Below, in pieces: positions 38,401 to 50,100 of a DNA stretch of 64,000 bases. The stretch covers positions 62,001-126,000 of the forward strand of contig NOWV01000187.1 in the NCBI GenBank assembly GCA_003344405.1. Reading direction: 5' to 3'. The notes under the pieces were generated by a model. It worked only from the letters and a program-made list of their open reading frames with translations, did not search any database and was not told where the DNA came from. The position numbers and the translations under genes were made by a program. Within the stretch, counting starts at the first letter, position 1. Every line of letters starts with the position of its first letter. Source of the DNA: Trichoplax sp. H2. Lineage: Eukaryota; Placozoa; Uniplacotomia; Trichoplacea.

Positions 38401-39238
38401 TTAAGTTAGAGCTTTAAGAAAGCGACAGCGGTTTAATCTTAAATAAGTTTACGATAGCTTATTTGTTGTCAGTATGTATATACATATATATTATTATGCT
38501 TTGAAATATTAGGTTTCAAGTAGAATTGTATGCGTTAGTTCTGGAGCAGAACTACCGCAGAAAGCTCGAGAACTCGTCAGTCATTTTCAAAGTGAAGGTA
38601 CTCCAATCATGATAGGTATGAAATTTGTTGTTAACATTTACACCAACAATGACTTATTTTAGTTATAATATGCGTATAAGGATTCTTATGGTGATCTCTA
38701 TTATATGTAGGTGGCGGTGTTTTAGCACATACAATTTTAGGAATTTCCTTTAATGAAATTACAGGAGAAGTGAAATTTCTTATATTGGATCCGCACTACA
38801 CTGGAAGAGATGATTTAAAAACCATACATTCCAAGGTTAGGTTATAGCACAAATTGCAAACTATTTTCAGCGAATATGCGTAAATGTGACTATTTCAATT
38901 TAGACAATTAAAGCGTTTTCTGTCATTTACAGTATATACGATATATCTTTCATGCGTAATCGTATTGTATAATCCGTCTATTATAGGGATGGTGTGGATG
39001 GAAAGGACCGAACTTTTGGGATCAACGAGTAAGTTTAAATTTCTATTGACAGATAGTAATGTGAGATTAGTCGTGTCTATTCAAAGAAAAATTGGAAAGC
39101 GCTATAAAATTTTCAAACACAGAATTTTCGTGATTTATGGAGCATTTAATACTTAATTTTTATTTTACCCCTGCTATCTTTTATATTTCGTAGGCAAACT
39201 ACAACCTTTGTCTTCCAATGACACCATCAATGGTTTAG
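35411..39238 (+). CDS. UFSP2: UFM1-specific cysteine protease UFSP2, about 17 exons, with a one-base frame break near the N-terminus
   Basis: UFSP2 matures the ubiquitin-like modifier UFM1 and removes it from targets at the ER. Exons supported: 35498-35735 (frame break at 35590), 36000-36088 (or to 36110 by phase), 36275-36460, 36589-36764, 36866-36962, 37079-37221, 37309-37438, 37579-37677, 37781-37825, 37905-37981, 38087-38188, 38277-38375, 38513-38615, 38711-38835, 38987-39028, 39194-39238. A start exon at 35411-35450 (MVQVTIDEC) is tentative because its intron would be 47 bp. The catalytic set is present: Tyr in YFHYMQD, Cys in [16 protein letters not shown], Asp and His in LILDPHYTG. Further family blocks: [48 protein letters not shown]. 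The usual GWGC next to the nucleophile reads QWGC. The N-terminal MPN-like region ([12 protein letters not shown], then [11 protein letters not shown]) needs a +1 shift. Confidence 0.92.
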
Positions 39239-40543
39239 TCTGAGTTCATCCGTATATTTAATATATTCAATAAATGTTTTAAACCTAAGTGCCGGTATTC
39301 ATTTGAATCAAACGTCGTTTTCTACGTTCAGGTATAAACTGTTTAAGAAATAGAACCAGTGAGCAGATCAAGTGATGATGTAACATTATACACTACACCA
39401 TCTTGTCTATAGTCAGCGCCCTTGGAATGCAACTACAGTAACCGCCGTAAATGATTAAATTCTAAAATTTCTTTCTATATATCCAAGATCATAGCCATCA
39501 AGTTGGTGCACCGCGCACTTATAGTGCCGGTTACAAACGGGGACATTCAAATACTTCGATTAACCTTTGCAGCCGTTGTTAATTAGCTTAAAATCTTATT
39601 TCACTGTACCTAGAGTACAATACGTTTCGATATTAACTGAATGTCATGCGAATGAGTAGGAAAAAACTTGCTATTGAAACGGAAAGAATTATTATAGTCC
39701 ATTAGGTTGCCGCTACTATTGCAAAAAACTAACATTTATTAATGTTTTCGCTGGACAACTTACGTAGTCACAAGTAAACAACGTATTGGTGACTTAAAAA
39801 AATCCATTAGAATAGAATACGAGTACTCTCTGAACAAGTTGAAGTGGCATTTGTAATAATTAAGTCAAAATGATTCTAATGTATTTAATATACATAGATA
39901 CGTATATACGGTATAGACTTTATGCACATATTCTCTCTGTCTATATAAGGTACTGTATCTATATACATATACTTTTACAGTAACATGACTAGGACAAATC
40001 ATTACATAATCTAATTAACGTTAGCGTCAATTACAAAAAAGTCGTATAAAAACACTACACAATCTCAGTTGATCTATGCTGGCATGAATACTAAGTACAC
40101 ATATGATAACAGTAGCAAAAGCTTGTAACTGCTAGCAGTAAGAGAGAGAACTATAGTACATCATGCTCACGATCACGTTGTGCGTGTTCATGATAAACTT
40201 TTTGTATAAATTTAATTTAAACCTTGCCAAAATGTATACATGTAACAATCTTATCATTATACTATTAACATAGATGAGCACGACACAGATTAACATGCTT
40301 GTTCGGCGCATAGTTATATTAAGATGAATATAATACAAGAGACTTGAACCTATTTCTGTTATCGTGATAAAACTTGAATACAGTAATAGTTATTTCCTTG
40401 ATAGTGCATACTATTCAAATTACTTTACAATTGATACAGTAATCATCTGGAGTTGTAACTTTGCTAGAATAATTAATTGATTGCAATAGAAAATAAGCAG
40501 GATGATCAAATAATTCAGAAATAGGTTAAATAATAATGATATA
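39239..40543. other. Intergenic between converging UFSP2 and UBE2A
   Basis: About 1.3 kb between two stop codons of convergent genes. AT-rich, with one TATA/GTATA-rich stretch (39890-39970). No coding similarity seen; it should hold both polyadenylation regions. Confidence 0.5.
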
Positions 40544-41671
40544 TTATTCGTTCATCCAACTTTCTTCTACTATAGCAGAAACTTTCTTTTCATATTCACG
40601 TTTATTCTGCTGATATAATTGGGCAGCTAGGCTGTTAGCAGGACTATTAGGATTAGGTTCATCTAAAAGAGACTGGATCAACAAAATAAATAGTTATTAC
40701 GGATTGATGCATAGAAAACGTCTCTAAACGTTGACCAACGTGTACAACAGAGAATGTGAAATGATCAGGCTTTAAAGTTACTTAGCTTACTTGTATCGAA
40801 GTGAGGATAGCTGACACATCATATGTAGGACTCCATCTATTTTGTAATATATCTAGGCATATCCCGCCGTCCGCATAAACTACAATTAAGAATATGTAGC
40901 AAGGCATGAATTCGCGATAGCTTTGTTTACAGTCGTCAATACACTTTAATGTTAGGTGTATCAAGTATTTTTCCTCGGTTGCAGACATTGAACTTGTAAA
41001 CAAATCTTCACAGTATTTACGCAACATCGCTTTAAAGTCTTACCATTAGGATGAAACATTTTGGAGACAAATCTAACTGCGGGAGGTTTGTTAGGATAAT
41101 CTTCCGTAAACCGAATCGTTAATTTAAAGGTACCTATAGCCATTCCGAATCGGCGTGGATAATCATGACAGATAAAAGTAATAAATAAGTTTACGAATAC
41201 CGAAAGTTCAACATCGCTATGACATTTTAATAGATAGTCAACTGGTGTTCAAAGGAAGTGGTAAAAAACTTTAGCAGTTGCGTTGGTATTACAATCTTTT
41301 CAATTTATGAACTAACCGTCTTCAAAAGGTGTATCATGAGGTCTATAAACGAGGTCCATCGTATATCCATTTCGATATATGAAAATAAAGATATAATATA
41401 CAGTATCTTAGAATTTGCCTGGCATGATTTAAAAATGTTGATAAGAGTACTCGTACTGCTTGGACTAGCTTTCATGGGTATTTATACAGTAATAGCTCAC
41501 TGGCTAACATTCTTATTGATATATCATGTCAAGTATAGAATCTTTCGTTGGGGGACGGTATCCCTACTCTACAAGTGCGTCAATCATTACCCAAATATGA
41601 CCGCATTCCAAATTAAAATATTGTCTTCGGTAGGAGCTCCGCTTACACCTGCTGGTGGATCTTCTTGTAAT
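40544..41671 (-). CDS. UBE2A: Ubiquitin-conjugating enzyme E2 A/B (RAD6), exons 2-6, first exon not found
   Basis: RAD6-type E2 enzymes ubiquitinate PCNA with RAD18, and histone H2B with RNF20/40. Exons in gene order: 41671-41591 ([20 protein letters not shown]), 41342-41317 (a 26-bp micro-exon, PHDTPFEDG), 41133-41044 ([17 protein letters not shown]), 40879-40791 ([20 protein letters not shown]; the Cys is the catalytic residue), 40672-40544 ([14 protein letters not shown] to VEESWMNE and stop). All phases agree. The boundaries match those I recall for human UBE2A/B, including the tiny third exon. Exon 2 begins in phase 2, so an upstream exon should end with MSTPARRR...FK plus two bases of an Arg codon. 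I could not find it in 41.7-43.2 kb, so intron 1 may be long. A 140-codon plus-strand ORF at 41258-41680 is antisense to exons 2 and 3. Confidence 0.93.
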
Positions 41672-43840
41672 CTAGTTTGATGGGATGAAGAAAAAAAGTA
41701 GCGATATCCGTTAAGTGTAAGCTATTTTTGAAATGCATATTAAGAGTTCATGTCCTATCTACATCACATGAAATCCATGAAATGGTGCTTGCTAGTTACA
41801 CACCCTAGCTATCATTGCCTATTGCTATAACTCAATCCCTCATTCATCATAGCTGGTACAGGATAATTCCATTACGGTAAGCGCACTTTCTGAGGGATAA
41901 AGCGATGTAAAAAGCGGAGTGAAACAATTATTGATGACAGTGGCAACTATTGTAAATCATTGCAATTAGGAAATTGATTATCATGAACTCCATCCAAGGA
42001 TATTACTACAGTAGGTTATTTCACACGTAATACTACAAATTTGGATGATGGAAGTCCGATATCACTAGGCACCGTAGTACGCGTCGGTGTTGAACGAGAC
42101 TTTGGAACGTTTATCCTCTATCCACTCAGATGCATGATGACAGCATTGAAACACTCTCCAAAGCGTTGATATGCTATACATCATGATGGGCTTGAACTGT
42201 CATATTTAATTTGGATACAGTACAAGATCGAAGAAGAATCGTTGGCGTTGCCAGGGACTACTATGGTGCTGCTGATATCGAACTGATACTGTATCATCGC
42301 CAACGTCACTCCTTCCTTTCAAGCACTACAGTAAGACATGTCCAAGGTGATGTTGTTCACGACTGGCAGTCCATTAGCGACTCCTCTCTCATTATTTCTG
42401 TTATAGTCCATCCAACTCCAACTGCATTATCGCCAACCTCACTGTACACTGTATAGTTACTCAAGATTACCAAGTCCTTACTTTTAGGCACAACAGTAAG
42501 CCATGTCAAGGCTTTATCTTGTTGACTCCTGTAAAGTTGATCAGCGACTGCTGTTCTTTTTCTTCGCCAACGTCACTGTGTACTGGTATACAGTAATAAC
42601 AGTATCGTTACTCAAGATTGCAAAGCCCTTCCTTTCATCCTGTACAGTCAAACATGTCTAGGCTTATCTTGTTCACTCCTCCAAGTCTATCAGCGATTCC
42701 TCTCTCTCCTTTTTCTAGCATAGTCTGCGAAAGAGGATAAAACTGGAGACTTTTCGACCTATTCTACGTCCATGGATTACAAGAAAATTGTCCAATTTTC
42801 GAATCATTGATGGTATCCATGGTAGTCACAGTCAAGCAATACAGCAAGTTGAAATGACTAGCAGCAAGCCACTACACGCGCATGCCCCAATGTGCTGCGT
42901 CAGTCTACGTGATACGACCTACTAGGGTACGGAAACTGAAACGGTACGGTACCACTTTGTACTGTACACTGTACAGTAAGTATTACAGCTCTACCCGTAC
43001 TCAACCATAGTAGAGCTACGGAAGACGCAGCTACGCACTGTATTGTACTCTAGTGTAACTTGTCTATCATCCACTGCATACAATCTTGTACAGCCAGCTA
43101 GAATGGTTGTACAAATTGAATAAGACTTTGGCTCCTGCAGTGCCATATAAAACGTGAAAACTTCATGGTCGATGACAAACTTGATTAGGCCGCTCTTCTT
43201 TTACTTATTGATCTTCATTTTAGAAGTTATGTCATCACTAGGAATAATTCTCCACTATACAGCACTATCAACGAGTTTCGATACTTGAAACCGATGATGC
43301 AAGTACCATTTTCATTATCCGTAGCAATGTAAATTACTGAATAAGGTCGATGGGAAATAGTGGGTAGACAAACATGAAAAGACAGTATCAACGCGCTACA
43401 ACGGTCAATGGATTTCAATCTAGGTTTATGTTTAATCATTCCTTTCAATCCAATACTGTATTGCTGTACTTACTTTTTAAAGTCTCTCATTAATCGTCTT
43501 CTTGCTGGTGTCGACATGGTGAACTTGTCTACTAGGCTATATCACTGTTGTCGTCCGTATGTTGAATGTGGATGTTGTGTTATTACTTTACACGTAGAGA
43601 GAGAGAGAGAGAGAGAGAGAGACAACTTGATGATGAGAAATCGAGGGGCTAAACCAACCAGATTGATTAATAATGGTCCAATTTTCTTACAAGTTATCAC
43701 TGGCTACCTTGATCGTTACTTCACCAGCAATCAGCAGGCCAGAGGAAAGCCAAGAGTCTTTCCACTTTTAATGATCAATATTAAAGAACATCGACGTCGA
43801 CACAGGGACCCTATCGATTTGGGATGATGTTGGTCTTACA
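41672..43840. repeat. Start of large GTAC-rich repeat island with diverged triplicate
   Basis: Probably in or upstream of UBE2A intron 1. Between about 42290 and 42715 three diverged copies carry CGCCAACGTCACT, ACAGTAAG/ACATGTC and GCGACT/GCGATTCCTCTCTC blocks at 130-170 bp spacing. GTACTGTACACTGTACAG lies at about 42958. A pure (GA)n microsatellite runs from about 43595 to 43622. ORFs at 43227-43448 (minus) and 43408-43827 (plus, crossing the microsatellite) show no family similarity. Confidence 0.6.
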
Positions 43841-43844
43841 GTAC

Positions 43845-45620
43845 GCTACAGTATTTCCCCAACTGCTGTACTGTACCGTACAGTACTAGGATAGGAGATT
43901 AAGGAAATGCCTAGATCAAGCCACTGAAACAGGAGCACAGATACTGTACTGTACACTGTACAGTACAGTATCTGCATTTCCAAGCTATACAGCTCAAAGG
44001 AAAATTCTTAGCTCACTCTTTCGGACCGAGCTACAGTCCGCAGAAAGGACTTCTACAGTAGGATACTGTAGGACAACAAACTTTGCACTGCACAATATAC
44101 AGTACAGTACTGCAATGCTGTAATACTGTACAGTGTACAGTACTGTACAGTCATGACTTACTGTACTGTACAGTACAGTACTGTAGCCCTGCAACTCCTT
44201 TGGACGGACAGACATTTGGCCTGCTTTGGTCAATACATTGTGTCAAATACTCCATTTTGACAGTACTTTAGTATCGCACTAGTCGATTCTGGAGAGACTG
44301 ATTTTTTCTACTGACAGTAATCCATGGACTACTACTGTAGTAGTGTACTGTAGAGTCTACACTGCAACTCCTTTGGACGGACAGACATTTGGCCTGCTTT
44401 GGTCAACCCATTGTGTCAAATACTTCATTTTGACAGTACTTTAGTATGGCGCCAGTCGATTCTGAAGAGACTCATTTTTCTACTGACAGTAATCCATAGA
44501 CCACTACTGTACTGTAGAGTGACTGCAACTCCTATGGACGGACATACATTGGACCTGCTTTGGTCAATCCATTGTGTCAAATACTCCATTTTGACAGTAC
44601 TTTAGTATGGCGCCAGTCGATTCTGAAGAGACTCATTTTTTCTACTGACAGTAATCCAAGGGCTTACTACAGTCGACCTGCAACTCCTTTGGACGGACAG
44701 ACATTGGCCTGCTTTGGTCAATCTATTGTGTCAAATACTTCATTTTGACAGTACTTTAGTATGGCGCCAGTCGATTCTGACTGAATAGACTGATTTTTTC
44801 TACTGACAGTAATCCATGGACCACTACAGTACTGTAGAGTGTAGACCTGCAACTCCTTTGGACGGACAGACATCAGGCCTGCTTTGGTCAATTTATTGCG
44901 TCTACATTGTGTCCATTTTGACAGTACTTTAGTATGACGCCAGTCGATTCTAAAGAGACCCATTTTTTCTAAATAAAGTCCTATTCCATTGCCTGTTACT
45001 AAGCTCTACTTAGAAGCAGTCCATTTAGATGATGAATGTTATTGAAATGAATACGAGTGATTTGGAAAACAGAGACGGAAGATCTATCTATACTGAGCAA
45101 CTCTTTTTGGATATTTTGCGGCCTTGTCTTGTATGAAAAGTCCGTCCGTCGGAGGAGAGTGGCAGCCGGTCTACTGTAGTATTTTTTCTAGTAGCAGTCG
45201 AGAAGGAATCACAGTAATCGTACAGTACAGTACAGTACAAAATGGAGCCATGACAGTACAGTACTGTAGACTACAGTATGTTGACAAGTATTGTACAGTG
45301 AATACGAACAGCCGTATTGAAGATTCATACTGGTGTCAATGAGCATGGAGACAAGAAATGGAACACTTTGTTGGAATGATTGTAAAGCTAACTACGAACT
45401 CTTACTCTCTATTGAAGATTGAATTGATTGTCAGCAACGCAGTTTAGAACGCAGTACTGTACTACGTACGGTACTTGAATTTAGACTTTATTTGGTAGAG
45501 TATTTGGTCATTTCCTACGGTAGTACTGCGTTGTTGATTCAACACTCTACAGTGTACAGTACTGTAGTCGTGCAAGTCGTCTACAGTACACTGTACTCCA
45601 CGTTTCAAGTAGCGTTGGAC
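43845..45620. repeat. GTAC/CAGTACTG island containing a 5-copy tandem repeat
   Basis: Dense GTACAGTAC/CAGTACTG runs at 43840-43970, 44095-44185, 45215-45300 and 45440-45600 flank a tandem array at 44188-44985. In the array the block GCAACTCCTTTGGACGGACA recurs at 44191, 44364, 44525, 44680 and 44849 (spacing 173, 161, 155, 169). Each unit also has CATTTTGACAGTACTTTAGT and TTCTACTGACAGTAATCC; between units sits a variable GTACTGTAG-rich linker. Copies are highly similar. Confidence 0.88.
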
Positions 45621-46462
45621 TCTCGCTTTCAGTTTGTTGAGTGCGCTGGTCGAGCAGACCATACTGAATACTGTCAGGCAATAAACGCTTTCGTCATCTA
45701 CCCATGCTAATGGCCCATCATGCCTCATGAATATTTGACGTAAGGACATCCCGCGGCGTTATTCGCTTTCAACAATTTCCATTAAATCAACATCGCTTGC
45801 AAATAGTTCAGCAATCGACGAATTTCCATTGATTTCTAGCCTTTCTCACTGTATATAGAATGCACTTGATCCATACAAACTGACCAAGTAGCGATGGAAG
45901 ATGAAGAAGAGGTTAGATGCAATCAAGCAGTCAGAAAAATCCAATGACGCAGTCATGCCGCAGTCAATTAACTGGCCGGCAATCACTTCATTACACATTA
46001 CTCCTGTTGTATCGCTTTGAATGCTCTCCATTCGTACACTACTTTGCCACTCATTTCTGTCTTTCCTAGTGCATCGATCAACTTATTCTACCATGGAATA
46101 ACAGTTGATGGATTCAGTCTGTTCTTGTAATGCTTGAACGATCAATTATCACCTAAGAATAGCGTCTAAAATCATTTCAGCCATTGAAAAACTGCCTAGT
46201 CGTAAGAGCACTACCCGGCAATCACACTCATCACTCTCCTTTCATTGTCCAATAGTACACTACTGTACACTAGAATGTCAAATGGAAGGCGTCTTATTCT
46301 CTCTTATGCTTAGTGGATAGGATATTCAATCAAATCAATGACTACAGTATACTTACTATGCTAAATAGGAACTATTCGTACAAATTGGAATATTCTACTG
46401 TAATACTAATTCTTTACTCTCTCTCTCTATTTTGGTTTGCAATCCTTTTTGATTGCATTGCT
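45621..46462. other. Intergenic before importin-alpha gene
   Basis: On the minus strand around 45840-45690 two coding-like segments in different frames (NGNSSIAELFASDVDLMEIV, then MSLRQIFMRHDGPLAWVDDE) meet at a TAA near 45758. This may be a decayed coding fragment; no family is recognised. The remainder shows nothing. Confidence 0.35.
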
Positions 46463-47124
46463 ATGAAAAAAAACCCCTTGGAAAAAACAGTTGCAGTTAA
46501 TGGTAGAGGTAAGCTAATCATGATCGCACGATACTAGCCTATACTGCTACAAGACTAACCCCATTTCAGTAGAATACAACATCGTCGGCTTGATCAATAC
46601 AAACTTTGACTATTCCTTCTGACTCTATCTACAACTAGTAGTAGAAGTAAAGCAGTGTCAGTCAGTAACGTGAATTCATTATTTTTGCATGCCCCACAAT
46701 AGCCATTCGCGATAATGCAACCTTGGCTTTGATCGCAATAATAATTATTCTTATTCTTATATTATTATAATGCAATCAATGATAGCGACCAATCGATAAT
46801 GATATGTAATAGTTTATTGCCATTTTGCTTACAATACTTGTAGACAGTATACTGTACATACTCGCACATTTACCCATCAACTCGATCTGTTATGCAGACT
46901 CGACATGATCTATGTACTGTACGATCGAGAACAACTCGGCCAAATGATGATAGGGTAGTCAGTCTATGAACAACTGTTTTTCTATGCACGCCAGTGTTTG
47001 TAAATGCGGTTTCATCAACTAATTAACTCATGTAAACATTTTGACCCAATATTAATGACCAAATTATAGCTAGTAAGACTGTAATGCTAAGTTGATACGG
47101 ATATATTGTCATTGGTTATTGTAG

Positions 47125-50100
47125 AAGATATCCACTCTTGGCGTGACTGCAGATCCAGCAGCAGTCTACGATGTCGTTCAGCACGCAAGGTAGAATTAAT
47201 TAGCGTTTGTAATCAATGTTATGAATTATTGCTTTCCTCATCGCCTTGATAGACATTGAGCTATCATTCACTTGAAAGATAATACCATTCATAGATAAAT
47301 AGACACTATATTGACGCTCAGGCAGTAGAACAAAACAATCTTAATTTTACCTCCGTTTTGATTTATACGCCATATAGACAACTTTTAACCGCCAGAAGCA
47401 ATCCTCCAGTAGAGGCAGCAATAAGGTATCATGCAAAGTGGAAAAGACGTATTATTGTCACAATAATGATGGAGATTTTATTATCTCTTGTTCTATTCCA
47501 TCTTGTTGTTACTCAACCATTTCTATCATCATTTACTAATACTATTGTTATATTTTGTTCACTGATTTCATTTCTAGCTGATGTGGTAAAACATTCAAAA
47601 ATGAGTTGTTCAATTAGTTTAGTGAAGTCATGATAGAACTATCTACAGTACATTCGAGTATGATCAATAATTGATTGATGATAATATTTTACGTAGTGTG
47701 TTACTCGCCTACTGTGTAGGCAGTATAGAACCACCCAAATCGCAATCATATTCTATAATTTCACTTCTTACTGTATTTTATGGCATGAATGAAAGATGCC
47801 ATGCTTGTATAGTATCAACGGCACAGCAAACTTATATACCTTCAATTTAAGAAAATTAATAGAAAGGGAACGTAAAGTGTTGTATTGAACAAAATTGAAT
47901 GGCTCCATGCTTTAGTATGATAATTGTATCATACTCTTTTCTTATTGTACTAGGGTTGGTCTGGTCGATAAAACTATAGAATGTTTAAGAGAATCAGATA
48001 GGTTAGTGAGATATTACACAGGGCAGTATTCTAGGTCTAATATAAATTGACCAAAGTGTAACTGCTACATTAAAAGTTTACAACAATTTATTAGCGATGT
48101 TGCATTATTTTCTCCATTGTAGATGTTACAGTAATCATTTCCTAAGATCGTTGTATTTTAAAGTCTGCTTAAAAATAAATACTAATAGTAATAGTTGAAT
48201 TCCAACAGTTACATCCTGTGTTGTTATTTGATACACTGGTTAGCATGCCTTCCAGCCTGTCATATTTGTAATGACTGTTTCTATCAATATTTTTAATTCT
48301 ACAGTTCCAAAACACAACACGAAGCAGCTTGGATCCTCAGCATAATTGCAAGCAGTGATTCACGAGGCCCGAAGGTTATCGTCAACGCAGGTACAAGCTA
48401 ACAATATATCTACAGTACATTAAATATCCTGAATTTAGGTTACGTTGATTAAGTCATAGGATCGACCTAAACACGTTTGCTTTGAAAGCAATCGTAAAAT
48501 TTTATATTGAAGATCACTTATTGTACAATATTTGTATTAGATGGTATTCCAGTACTTGTCAATAATTTATCTACTGAATATCCAAATGTATGTGAAAAAG
48601 TTGCTCTCGCTTTAGCTTTCATTGCAGGTTGGTAATATTGTACATATTAGTTTACAAGATCTATATACATGATGTACTATGTAAAAATAGTCCAATGCTT
48701 AATATATACCGGTCACCTTATAAAATATATATTATGACAAACTTGACAATAGGGGATTGCATTGACTACCGAAATAAAATTATTGATTGTGGTGTAATGA
48801 CAAAGTTTGATGCTGCTGCAGATGTAAATAAGCCGGTAAATTACCAAATTTAAATCTGCATTAAGCTTATAGCACACCTGTAATACATAAAATAAAAAGT
48901 AATGCTGCCATTTATACTATCTATATTATGATAAATTATATTATTGCATCAAAATCTTTACGATGGTAAAAATTAACCTTGTAGGCTTACCAATTAGAAA
49001 GTGTAGCGAAATTAATAAATAAGGTTTTAAGCTATCCAAGTTCCCAATTACCACTTGAGATTGCAAAAAAGGTAGCGTGTTCACATACATTAGGACAATT
49101 TTTCGATGATTAATACCTAAATTAATATTCAAACCCTTTCTTATCTTCAAGATTTCGTTTATTTACAATTTCTTGATACAACTATGATTTTTCTAGTTAA
49201 CGGTTTACATAGTTGAACTCTTGGACAAGGAAATATTGACGGTTGGTCATTTAGGCTATCACTTTATGTTTTTGATCATATTTATAAATTTTATTTACGA
49301 AAAATCAATATATATTTATCAAATACAACTTAAACAATAACAAAATGTAATAATGTTCAATACTAACACGAATAGGTACAAAGTAGTCTAGCTGGAGCTG
49401 CATATTATCTGACTAGGAATGACAATCCGTCATATTTACAGGTTTCTACTAGGGTTTCGTCCATCCTAAATAAGTTTGTTTAACGGATTATTTACGGTAA
49501 AGTTTGGGTGGTTTAAGATATATTTTTTATCGTATAGGTTGCTGTGACGTTAGGGTTGTTAGAAAAAGTGGTAAAATTGTTATCGAGGAATGATTTAAAT
49601 GTTCAGGTTTGATAACAATTTAAAGTTATGTATAAGAAACGCACATTGTTAATGTAAATAACTTTGCAATTACTGATTTTGAAATCGATTATACAATAAG
49701 CGACTTGCACTTTTATATACAAATACTTAGAAAGCAGCAATTCGTGTATGTCAAAATGTCTCAAGTTCCGATTATAGCCGCTTTACACAAGTATGAATGG
49801 CCCATATAGTTATAATATCATTACTGTGTGTGATGTTTTATACTGGATAATCTGGGTCTAGTTTAAATCATTTCTATTTTTTATACATTCTTTAGGCTTT
49901 AATTGATTGTAATGCACAAGATCATTTCGAGCTGTTGTTAAAGACAAAGGATGTATATATCATATTGGTAAAGGAATCTTTATTTGTATATAATCTAGCT
50001 AGCCATTGACGGCGTAGAAGATAAATTATTTCTATATGCTTGCAGAATCAAGAGCCGATGCATTTTATTTTACTTACATTTACTGTTACAGGACACTATA

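Noticed and set aside
41258-41680. 140-codon plus-strand ORF
   Set aside because: It is antisense to UBE2A exons 2 and 3, which have strong family similarity and correct splice sites.
43408-43827. 139-codon plus-strand ORF
   Set aside because: Runs through the (GA)n microsatellite (RERERERE); low complexity in the middle and no domain.
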